Source: Monosporascus cannonballus (taxonomy: Eukaryota > Ascomycota > Sordariomycetes > Xylariales). From it: a stretch of 64,000 nucleotides of DNA. The position numbers and the translations under genes were made by a program. How positions within the stretch are numbered: position 1 is the first letter of the stretch; every line of letters begins with the position of its first letter. A model generated the notes under the pieces. It ran no database searches, had not been told where the DNA came from, and was given only the letters and a program-made list of their open reading frames with translations. The stretch is taken from contig QJNS01000106.1 in the NCBI GenBank assembly GCA_004154925.1, positions 186,001 to 250,000 on the forward strand. Reading direction: 5' to 3'. Positions 36,420 to 46,886 of the stretch are shown one piece after another.

Positions 36420-37640
36420 ATTAAGGTTTAAAAAAAAATCGAAAGAAAAAATGGTTAAGGAAAAAATTAAGGAAAAATATAAAGCCGAAATCTTAAAAGG
36501 AAAAAAAAACTTATTACGGAAAAAAATTGGATTTTTTGGCCTAAAAGGTTTAAAACCTAAAATAAAAAAATGCCCGATTTGTTTAGGGAAAAAAACCGAC
36601 TTTTTTTTAGTTTAGCTCGGCCAAAGGACGAAACCAAGGGGCTGGTTACCGACCACCCTTAGTGGACATAGGACGAATACAAAAAAGAACCTTAATCTTA
36701 TTATTGTTCGGCGCCAACCGGATACGGGAAGGAATTGTTCCACTTTTTGGTTATTACGGAATGCCAAACGTCAAAAGTTATAAACCAATTTCCCTTAAGC
36801 CTTATAACGGGTCGGAAAATCCTAATAAATTTTTGGTTTAAGCCAGGTTTTACTTTAAATTTTATAAAAACTTTTTAACGAAAAATTATCAAAAAATAAT
36901 AATTATTTTTTAATTATTAATTAAACGAATCCGAAAGTAATTTGAACTTATTTTAACGGATTATTTTAAAAAATATTTAAAAAATTTTTTGGATTTTATT
37001 AATTATATTTTTAACAAGTACGAAAATTTTGAAAAAAAAATAAAAACCTTATTTAAAAATCTAGATAAAAAATAAAATATTATTAAGTAATTTTATCTTT
37101 TTTATTAAACCAAATTAATTATTAAATATATGATTAAATTTAATCGTTTGGCCGCCGTTTCGAATTTATTAAAAAATACGTTATTTTACCTTTATTATAA
37201 TAACTTAAAGTTTTTAATTAAAAATAAAATATATAAAATATTTAAGGTTAAGTTTTTTACGGAATATATTAATAAGGTTATTATTATTAATAAATAAGTT
37301 TTTAATTAGTATTTCGAAAAAAAAAAAGATCGGTAAATAAGATAATAATAAGGGTTCGAAAAGCCAGAACAAAAAAAATAAAAGCAAGCTTTAAAAGGAA
37401 ACAAATTCCGCTTTAAAAAAGCCCAAGAAAGATAAGTTTAAAGTAAAATATTTTAATTATGGCAAAAAGGGGCATTTCAAAAGCGAATATCGTTCCCCTG
37501 CCAAAAGGAATTCCAAAAAAGGAGAAATTCCTTAACCCCAGAAAAAAGCCAAAATAATTAAACAAAAAATTAATAATAAGGCAGAAAAGGAAAAAAAAGA
37601 AATCAGTTCGATTTCCTTCCAGCCAGAATTCATTATTACC
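36420..37640 (+). pseudogene. Nested-element gag remnant with mutated zinc knuckle
   Basis: Plus-strand fragments match the gag part of the outer element, for example ARPKDETKGLVTD near 36630 against ARPKGEAKGLVTDPF on the minus strand near 43420. A CX2CX4HX4C zinc knuckle occurs at 37449-37490 with all three Cys codons changed to Tyr (TAT) and the His kept. Many stops make it non-coding. Confidence 0.75.
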
Positions 37641-38399
37641 ATAATTATTTGAATTTAGAACGATAACCCAAAATACGAGGATTATTTTATTTGCCAGGAT
37701 TTTAAGGTTAAAACCTATAAATACCATCCCGGATAAACGGCTTCCAGGATAACCATAAAGTTAAGATACCAATGCTATCTTAATTCCTAGAAATATAAGA
37801 TGCATACAAAGGACGGTTAACTTCGACTAAATATTAGCAGCTATAAATAGTTATTCCCAAAGCTTTACGAATTCCTAAAATATATTATTTACAAAAAAAT
37901 ACTATCGGTAAACCCTTACGACTTATTATATTTTATTATTTATTACCAGAATAATTATCTTATTTATTTTAAAGCCAAAAAAAATAAAAATTTTTGGCTT
38001 AAATAAAATAATAAGATTTTTACCGAATTAAACGATAAATGCCGATATATTAAAATTTCCCGATAGCCAGAATACCTTAGGTTTTGTTATTTATACCCCA
38101 AGTCAAAACGGAGTTAAAAGGCTATATCGCAAAAATACCTATGTTATTTCCCGATATTTTATATTTAATACGAATTCCTAGATATAGGAATACCTCCTTC
38201 GGAAATTTACCTTTTTGATCCCATAACTTGGGAAATACGGAATAAAAAGGTAAGTTAAGAAAAAAACCAGATTTTGAAGCCCCAGTGCAAATACGGCAAA
38301 AAAATATGGTTCCGGTACAAAAACGACCAATATACTAAACATGCTGTTAAAAAAATTCGCAAATAAAGGTTCGCTTAAGTCGGAAATTATCAAAAATCA

Positions 38400-41300
38400 A
38401 AAAATTATAAAGGCCTTCGAAAGTAAAGCATCGAAAAGCCCTAATTAACAAGACCTTATGTAAAATAACGAAAGGAACGTACAGCCAAATTAAGATTCCC
38501 TTCCGATATAAAGGCAAGGTACTTAAAGCCATAATTAATTCCGGAACAAAAGGCAATTTCATTTCCCCCGTAGCAGCGGAAAAATATCAAATTCCCTGGA
38601 AATATAAGCTAAAGTCCTACAAATTGCGTACGGTGGACGGCAGCCTATCCACTTACGAAAACGGACGAGTTTTTCGAAAAACGGAAAAACTCCCAGTACA
38701 AATTCAAGGATACCAAGAACGCGTCTTACTGGACATCGCTAACATCTCCGGATACGACATTATCCTAGGAATGCCTTGGCTCTGTTCCAGCAACTTACGG
38801 ATTAATTGGAAAAAGCGAACATTTTCCTGGGACGAAATGCCAGATAAAAATAATCGAGAAATTTGCTATGTTATCAAGGAAATACGGGTTCCTGATCAGA
38901 TCTTTACGGTACTTCCGGAATATCAAGGATTTAAAAAATTATTTAAAGATAAAGAAAATTACGAACTACCGCCATACGGTTAATAGGACTACCGGATACC
39001 TATCAAAAAAAGGCATTATTCTAAGCTTTATAAAATTTACCACATAAACCTAAAAAAGTTAAAAGCTTTATGGAAAAGCATATAATTAAATCTGAAAAAA
39101 GGATATATTTAATTTTCCAACTTCCTTATTGGATATCCAGTCCTTATGGTACCAAAAACCAAAGATGGCAAATAAAGAATTAATAAGGACGGAAACCCTA
39201 TTTACCGAAAAGTGATTAATTATAAATAATTAAATAATATTACAATCAAAAACGGATATCCCTTAATTTTTATGAATACCCTAAAAGAAAATGCCAGCAA
39301 AGCCAAATAATTTACGGCATTTAATCTTCGCGATAGTTATTACTGCATCAAAATGGCCAAAGGAAAAAAATGGAAAACAGTATTTAGGACAATATATGGA
39401 CTTTACGAATATAAAGTAATACCTATGGGATTTACTAACGTTCCCGCCAGTTTCTAAAACTTAGTAATAACCACCTTCCGATAATTCTTAGATAAATTCG
39501 TATTTGTCTATCTCGACGATATCCTTATTTACTCCGAAACCTTAAAGGAACATAAAAAACATATCGCTTAAGTACTTAGAACTTTGAATAAAACCAATAT
39601 TCGAATTAACCTTACCAAAAGCATATAGCACACTTAGAAATTGGATTTTTTGGGATTTACTTTTACACCAGAACAAATTCAAATTCAACGCTCTAAATTG
39701 GAAATAATTAAAAACTGGCCTATTCTTAATAAGGCGACCGTTACAAACATCCGACAGATCTTAGGATTTACGGATTACGTACGCAGCCTAATCAAGGGAT
39801 ATAAAAACATAATTAGGCCTTTAACGAAACTTATTACCAAGGAATACGTTGGGAAAAAATTCGAATTTCCAGAAAAAGCAAAAAAAGCGTTCCGGGAATT
39901 AAAAAAAGCAATTATTAGCGGATTTATCGTAAAGATGCCAAATTTAAACAAAATAAAACGACTAAAGATAGATATTTTAAAGTATGCCCTGGGCGTAATT
40001 TTGGAATAATAAAAAAATAATGGCAAATAGTACTTAATGGCATATTACTTTAAAGTATTCTAAGATATAGAACTTAAATACCAGATTTACGATAAAAAAT
40101 TATTAGTAATTATTAACGTTTTTAAGAAATAAAAATCTTTTTTTAACGGAACGAAAAAACCTTTCGATATTTATTTTAATTACAAAAATTTTATTCGATT
40201 TATAAAAGCTTAAAAACTAAATAAACGATATAAAAGATAAATAATTTTTTTATCCAGATTTAACTTTAGGATATATTATATCAAAAGAAAAAAAAATATT
40301 TAAACGGATATTTTTAATTACAAAAGAAATTACGATTCCAAAGTTCTCAAAAAAAACATATAAATGTTATAATATAATAAAAACGGTACCGTATAATTAT
40401 GTAAAATAAAGAAAATATTAACGCCCGAATTTTTGATACGGTTCCGAAATTCTTATAATACGGAAAAATAAAAGGAAATTTAGTAATTAAAAAGATAATT
40501 AAAGGATTAATTATTATATTATGGCAAAATTTATATTCCTAAGGAATAATAAGAATAGTTTATAAAGGAATTTTATGAAAATTTATTATATAAATATTAA
40601 GAAATTTTCAAAATTACTAGATGGTTATAAGAACGATATAATTTTCTAAAATTACGCCGTATAATTAAGAAAGTAATTAAGAACTGTAACGTTTGTAATA
40701 AGGCCAAAATAATATGCCATAAGCTTTACGGGTTATTATAGCTTATTAATATTTTTAATAAGGTATAAAATATTATAATTTAGGATTTTATTATTAGCTT
40801 ATTATTATTTAAAAACCTAATTACCGGAATCGAATATAACGGAATATGGGTAATTATCGATAAACTTATTAAGTATGGGTATTTTTTATTTTTCCAAAAA
40901 AATATAACGGCAGAATAATTAGCTTACGCTTTTATTAAATATTACCTCGATAAATACGGAATACCAGAAAAAATTATTTCCGATAAAAATATATTATTTA
41001 TTTCGAAATTCGGTATTAGCTTTTTTAAACAAATAAGTATTAAGTTTAAGTTTTTAATAACATATTATCCTTAAATGGATAACCAAACCAAAAAATTGAA
41101 CCAGATTTTGGAATAGTATTTTCGGAATTATGTTAATTATTAATAGGATAATTGGGTAAAGTTTTTATTATTAGCATAAATCGCCTATAATATTTCCGTT
41201 AACGGGAATATGGGCGTATCTCCTTATACGGCTATGTACGGATACGATACAAAAATAAAATAACCTAAATAACCGCTTAATAAAGTACCAAAAATTATTA

Positions 41301-41840
41301 CGATTACCTTAAAAGCAAAAATATTAACGATAAAAATCAAAATAATTCAAATTCGTTTTTAAAACGAATTACGATTTTTTTAATAACGAATAACCTAATA
41401 TTATAATAAGAAAAAAAATTAAGGGATTAATTTTAACGAAAGGAAATAAAATTTACTTATTATGCCAAAAATAAAACGCGATTTCGAATATCTTATAGAT
41501 CAAAATAAAAAGATTTAACGACAAATTCGATTTTAAGAAATTTGGCCCGTTTAAGATTAAGGAAACCATTTCCAAAACTAATTACCGATTATCGTTACCC
41601 AAAAACATAAAAATATACCCTATTTTTTATATTTCTTTGTTTAAATTAACACTTAAAAACGCCCTATTAAAAATAGATTTAAAATTCGAAAAAGATTTAA
41701 ACGAATACGAAATTAAACAAATACTAAATTTTAAAATAATTAAAAATAAAATCCAGTACCTAATTAAATAAGAAAAATATTTATATAAAAAAATACGTAA
41801 AAATTATTTAACTATTTAACGAATGCAATAAATTTAATTA
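38400..41840 (+). pseudogene. Nested-element pol remnant (protease, RT, RNase H, integrase, chromodomain)
   Basis: The longest open pieces are 38624-38983 (end of the aspartic protease domain with GYDIILGMPWL, then the start of RT) and 39641-40009 (RT thumb/RNase H, LDFLGFTFTPEQIQ and IRQILGFTDYVRS). RT palm is at 39340-39570 with an intact YLDD at 39509-39520. Integrase core fragments lie at 40840-41240 (DKYGIPEKIISDKN). A chromodomain-like end lies at 41680-41800 (NEYEIKQILNFKIIKNKIQ), the mark of chromoviruses that target heterochromatin. Frequent TAA/TAG stops disable it. Confidence 0.85.
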
Positions 41841-42524
41841 AGACGTTTTACCGCCAGAATCCTAACCGACAATTTTTAATACGGCTAAGGTTATAAGCGA
41901 TAACGGTCCTCTATTTAAATTAACCTTTATGGCGTTTTAATCGAAAAAAATAAATACTTTTATTAACGTATTTAACTTTAAAGCAAATTGTGCTTGTTTT
42001 TTTTCTTTACGATCCTTTTTCGCATCCAATTTTTTTCGCTCCTTTAATTTATTTATATTTTAAGCCCTTTTTAAATAAATAACACCCTTTTAAAATATAA
42101 TTATTTAAATTAACGATTTAACCGAACAATACGATTAAATAATTCTTGAAGTTATTAAATAATCAAACGTTTTTTTTAGTTTATCCGGAACTTTTCGGCC
42201 CGGATATTTTTAAGTGATAAAAACGAAATATAATTCTTATTATAAAATTAAATATTAGCCGCCAAATAATTCTAATAACTTTTTTAACTTTTTAACATTT
42301 TGCAAAAAAGCTTTTTTTCGAAATAACGCGTATACGGCATAATTTCGAAACCAAATTAAAAAATTAACTTAATTAATTCGTAATAACTTTTAATAAAAAA
42401 TTTAAAACGTTTTTAAAATTTATCCGATATAGTTAAATATAATGTTATAATATAAAGAAAAAAAATAAGTTAAAGACTTACTTTTTTTATCTTTGGGGAT
42501 AAAAATCCTAAAAAAAGGGAATAA

Positions 42525-42948
42525 TATTATGTTTAAAAAGGATTTTATTAGGCCCAAAAGAGGCCCAGGAAATTGGAAACGTTCGGAATCTTTATCTCTT
42601 ATCGGATAAACCTCGGGTTTCTGTTAATTTCCAGAGATACCAGGAAACTTATAAATAACAGATACCATGGTTTTTCGTAATCCCCAAAAACCATAAATAT
42701 AAAAGATAAGAAAAATATATAAGGTTTAGGTTTCCTATATAAATAATACCTATTTAGTTTCGTTTTTTAACTATTAATCTAAGTTTTTAGCCAGAGGTAA
42801 TTATATTGTTCTTTGATTAAAAAAGGAGTACCTTAAAATTTCCTTAACGAACATACTGAATTATTCCTCGCCCTATTGTTACCTACAAATCAAAACCTTT
42901 TTCGGATATTGCTTATATTACCAGGTGGTGTATGACAGGTTCGTTACA
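42525..42948 (+). repeat. 3' LTR of nested element
   Basis: It starts TATTATGTTTAAAAAGG (a mutated TGTTACGTTCAGAAGG) and ends GGTTCGTTACA. The left part is heavily mutated and the right third is intact. A polypurine tract precedes it. Confidence 0.85.
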
Positions 42949-43920
42949 CTAACTTAATTTATTAAAAAAGATAAAATTGTTTAATTACGTCCTATTCCTT
43001 ATCGGGATTTCCGAATAAGGCGCGTATTTTTTTTCGAAATTCTCGTAATTGTTAAAAATATAATTAATAAAGTCCGAAAATTCCTCCGGGTATTATTTAA
43101 GGTAATCCGTTAAAATGGGCTCGAACTAATTGCAAATCTTTCCGATAAGTAATTGCGAAATGGCCATTATTTTTTGGTATTCCTTAGGCAAAAAGTTCTT
43201 ATAAAACTTAAGATAAAATCTGGCCTAAACCAGAAATCCTTCCGGGTTCTCGGATTTATCGTAAGGCTTTGGGGGAGTTAGCTTATAACCCTTAATATCT
43301 GGTATTCCATAGTAATTAGGAGGTAGGATAATCCTTTCCCGTATTTGGTTCGTACCGAATAATGGTAAAGTCGATACTTTTCGTCCTGGATCCATCGAAA
43401 GGGGTCGGTAACCAGCCCCTTGGCTTCGCCCTTTGGCCGAGCCAAACTGAGGGAAAGCCGGTTTCTTTCCCTTAGTAAGCCGAACATTTTCCTCTTTCAG
43501 GGTTTGAATTTTTGCCGTTAAGGCATTTAATTTTTTTTCGCAATAAGTTCTTTTTTCTAGCTTTCTACCCTATATTTTTTTTCTTTTTCCTTAATTTCCT
43601 TCCGTTCCGGTTCCTTTTTTTAAATTTTAATAATGTTTTAAGGAATCGGGGAAGGTTATTATTGCGATTGGGAAAAAGGACCTTTTTGCAATTAAATAAT
43701 AGGCGGAACCATATTATTAATTAATCGGAAAACTTTTTTAATAAGGGGGTAAATCGTTAAGTTTTATTAATAATATTTTACTAGCTAATAACGGGAATCA
43801 TATATATTATTTATTTTTTAAATGTCGTTTTATGTTATCGTTTGCATTAAGTTTAAAAAGGTTTATACCTTAATTAGGCAGTAAATTATTTGTCAGCTAT
43901 TAATTAAGAAGTTATTAAAA
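42949..43920 (-). pseudogene. Outer-element gag remnant (N-terminal part)
   Basis: The minus strand carries gag-like sequence including LARPKGEAKGLVTDPFRW near 43400. Read on the minus strand it aligns with the nested element's gag up to about nested position 37119. The outer element resumes at 35345 with sequence equal to nested position ~37564, so about 445 bp of gag are absent. Confidence 0.7.
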
Positions 43921-44332
43921 TATAATGAATCCGTTATATAACCACCTGGAAATATAAGCGGAATCCGAAAAAGGGTTTTGATTTGTAAGTAATAATAAGG
44001 CGAAAAATAATTTAATAATATATTCGTTAAAAAGGTTTAAAATTTTTCCTTTTAATTAAAGAACGGTATAATTGCCTTTTGGTTAAAGGCTTAAATTAAT
44101 AGCTAAGGAGCGAAACTAAATAAGTGGCTATTTATAAAGGATTCGTACTTTTATACCTTTCCCGTCCTTTATAACCTTCGTACTGTCTCTGCCTGTCTTC
44201 TGGAGCGTCTCTGGAGTATCTCTGGATGGTCTCTGTTGTCTCCGCAGAGACCATTTAGTGGGGCCGAAGTTTACCCACCAGACCTGGGTCCTAGGTCTCT
44301 TTTCTGGCCGGGGGTTTTCTCAATCCGTAACA
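43921..44332 (-). repeat. LTR of outer element (5' LTR in coding sense)
   Basis: It starts TATAATGAATCCG (a mutated TGTAACGAACCCG) and ends CCGTAACA. The last ~200 bases are unmutated. It is followed by the GGGGG target duplication. Confidence 0.88.
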
Positions 44333-44672
44333 GGGGGCAACCACGTCATGGCCAGCGCTGTGTCAAAACAAATATAATATTCAGTTACAACAAGATTTCA
44401 CATGTCTATTAACAAGGAGAGCCTTCTTAGATGCTGCCGATCTTAATTTAAAGATATAATGAGCCTGTGCATGTGGCACGAAATGAAAGAACTTACGCCC
44501 TCGGACTAAAATATATGAAGGTCTCTAGCGATTTAAAGCGAGTGCATTCAAGTTAGACGAAGAGCCGCCTAATAGCCTGGGACCTAGAGCCACTTTATAT
44601 AAACATCAACATCATATTCTAGACCTTTCAAGCCCCTTTCCATGCATATATTCCTTGAACCTGCATCAATTT
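44333..44672. other. Intergenic region after retroelement
   Basis: Normal base composition resumes immediately after the target duplication. No gene was seen. It probably contains the 3' end of the NmrA-like transcript. Confidence 0.5.
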
Positions 44673-45578
44673 CTACTTCCCAGCGGGAAGTCCAGCTAGA
44701 AATCGGTCCTTCTCCCGTTGCAGATATTCCTCGAGTGGACCCAGGCGAATGCCGTACTTTAGTTGCAGTGCCTCACCATCAATGCTAATGTCCACGCGGT
44801 TAGTCCAGAGTTGGAACATTTGAAATGGTGTTTTATTCTGCGCCTGTTCCTCAGGGGTCCGCCTCCTAGCCTTGATATCCCGCCCAGTCACCCTAGACAG
44901 GATAACGCAAGTCTCCTCAGCAGTAGGGTTCTCCAAGCCCAGGTTGATCTCCTTGCCGCTAAATCTGTCCGGGTCTCGCAAGGCTGAAGCGGCATATTTC
45001 CCGATATCGCTCCCGTCGATATGGGGCACCTTAACCCCTTCCTCGAATGCATGCACCAACTCGCCCGTCTCCCATAACTCGGGGCATGCCGCTAATGACC
45101 AAGGAGCTATATAGTTGTAGTGAATATAAGACGGGCGGAGGATGGTATATTTGAGCTCAGCGTCCCGGGCTGCCTTCTCAATGGCTGCTTTACTATTGAA
45201 GTACTCTAGCAGAACTGGATCCCTCTCTTGGTCCCACTTCTCGGGGTTTCCAGCCCAAAAGGCAGTTGATGCGACGACAATCTCGATACCGGCTTCTTTG
45301 CAAGTCCGAACAATGCTACGGGCGTAAGTCCCCTCGTCTAGACCGGGCCACAAGTTGAGGAAGACGCCCTTGCATCCTTGGGCCGCTTTCAGTATGGCGT
45401 CCAAGTCGTCGAAGTCGCGGATTTTGAATACACTCACTCCCTGATCTTTCAATCGACGTGCGGATTCCGAAAGCGGGTCGCGGGTAAGCGCATGAACTTT
45501 TGCGCCAGCCTCAAGGAGGTACCTTGCAGTTGCGCCCCCTTGGTGGCCAGTTGCGCCCATGACTAAGTATGCCGCCAT
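44673..45578 (-). CDS. NmrA-like NAD(P)-binding protein
   Basis: This is a single-exon gene of 301 aa, start ATG at 45578 (MAAYLVMGATGHQGG). The N-terminal dinucleotide-binding motif GATGHQGG (8-15) follows the first strand as in NmrA/HSCARG and isoflavone-reductase-like atypical short-chain dehydrogenases. Next come an Arg-containing second strand (HALTRDPLS) and the domain continuation YTILRPSYIHYNY. The Tyr-x3-Lys dehydrogenase motif is not evident, as in the regulatory NmrA branch. It may be a redox-sensing regulator or an NAD(P)H-dependent reductase acting in the cytosol. Length fits the family. It sits 340 bp from the retroelement yet shows no transition damage. Confidence 0.9.
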   Translation of the reverse strand: MAAYLVMGATGHQGGATARYLLEAGAKVHALTRDPLSESARRLKDQGVSVFKIRDFDDLDAILKAAQGCKGVFLNLWPGLDEGTYARSIVRTCKEAGIEIVVASTAFWAGNPEKWDQERDPVLLEYFNSKAAIEKAARDAELKYTILRPSYIHYNYIAPWSLAACPELWETGELVHAFEEGVKVPHIDGSDIGKYAASALRDPDRFSGKEINLGLENPTAEETCVILSRVTGRDIKARRRTPEEQAQNKTPFQMFQLWTNRVDISIDGEALQLKYGIRLGPLEEYLQREKDRFLAGLPAGK

Positions 45579-46886
45579 GTTGAAACAGATTTTTGGATTA
45601 TGATGATTTGTGTGTATGGGGTTCTCCTAAGGATAAAGACAGTGCGTCCTGCGGCTAACAATGTCATGGCCCCTTTTAATACTGTTTCACGGAACATCGC
45701 ACATCCCCAGGGGGTCGCATATCAAGGCCGTGATTATAAATTCTTTCTATATACCCAATCCTATGCATCGGAGTTGGGGCCCCTGGGCGTAGGATTAACA
45801 CCTTTTCATATTTGCATCTTCGGACATACGTAGGGGTCGGCTGAGAATTATTGGCATTATATGACAACCGCATACTCCGCAAGGCGGCCGCGTAACCCGA
45901 TCAGATCCGCATATTTTCTTCGCGAACACAACGATGTTCCTTAACGGAACCATGCACTTAAAGCATAACCACGTACAAATCGGCTTACATACATCGTGTA
46001 ACCCAATATTTGTCATCTCCGAATAGGATTGGTAATTGCTGTAGCTATATCTTGTATCTAGTTTGAGGACCTGCAGATGATCAGAGCGGCCAAAGTGGAG
46101 AAACATTTATTCACGCGTGGATAAATGTTTGAATACGTCAGGATATCTTGCGGGATCATTGGCTAACTCCGTGCTCTACGGCCGAGCTGAATCCCTAGGT
46201 TGAGCTGACAACGGATAACGTCCTAGTCCATCCATCGATTTCGTTAGGTTCGACGCCCCTACATCTCATCTTCTAGGAATCCGGAGGCTCCACCGAGGAA
46301 AAATGGGGCTACCCCTATTCGAGATGGCAAAAGTTAGGAAAGCCCTTCCATATTCATCCATACCTTCTCATCATTCACCACTTGATTAATAATAAATAAC
46401 GGATTAATCATTAAAGAATCTGCTTATGCTGCGGTTATTCACCAGGATATACAGCCCAACACCCCCCAGGTGTGAGACCCTGACATCACACACAGAAGCA
46501 TATAACTGAAGAAAAGGTATATTAAAGGTTGCCTTGACCTCTGGAAGGTCTTCTATAGAAGGTGAAGGTGGTGAACCCTCCTTAAATACAGATAAAAACA
46601 GTGGTAGCCAAGAGATAAAAGTACCGAAGTCGGCGAAGCTAATTCCACTAGCCGCTTGGCTAACTAACCCCTGGCACCGCTAGGTTCAACACCAGGCTGT
46701 TGCAGGAAGTCCATAGCTCTGATACAGCGAATGCTACACTTTGCGTCACACCTTGATAATTCCATATTCTTAATGAGCCAACCCTATACGTTTTTACATA
46801 CAAAGCCTTACTGGGTAACCTCCTTCTGTATGGCAGGGTAGCCTCATCTTCCGTCCATCCTTGTAGAATCCTAGACATCCCCAGGA
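45579..46886. other. Intergenic region
   Basis: This is 1.3 kb without a supported gene. It contains the promoter of the NmrA-like gene and the 3' region of the secreted propeller-like gene. Confidence 0.5.

Larger units (their letters stand above)
35707..42948 (+). mobile_element. Nested Ty3/gypsy chromovirus-type retrotransposon, RIP-degraded
   Basis: The element has LTRs at 35707-36133 and 42525-42948. Order on the plus strand: LTR, gag with a zinc-knuckle remnant, protease, RT with YLDD, RNase H, integrase, a chromodomain-like end, a polypurine tract just before 42525, LTR. It inserted in opposite orientation into the gag region of the outer element, to which it is clearly related. The flanks differ (GTTTC before the extra LTR, GTTAC before 35707, CTAAC after 42948), so no target duplication is seen. 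Confidence 0.88.
29977..44332 (-). mobile_element. Ty3/gypsy LTR retrotransposon (outer), RIP-degraded, interrupted by a nested element
   Basis: Two direct 412-bp LTRs (29977-30388 and 43921-44332) bound the unit, and 5-bp GGGGG duplications flank it (29972-29976 and 44333-44337). Coding remnants inside read on the minus strand: gag near 42949-43900, and protease/RT/integrase between 35345 and 30389, with RT best preserved at 32915-33643. The body is extremely AT-rich with dense stops. Unmutated GC persists mainly at the outer edges of both LTRs. Bases 35346-42948 belong to a second, nested element in the opposite orientation. Confidence 0.9.

Noticed and set aside
35346..42948. Nested element inserted into a pre-existing LTR with GTTAC duplication
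   Set aside because: The right side continues with CTAAC and outer-element gag, not with GTTAC and the remaining LTR sequence.
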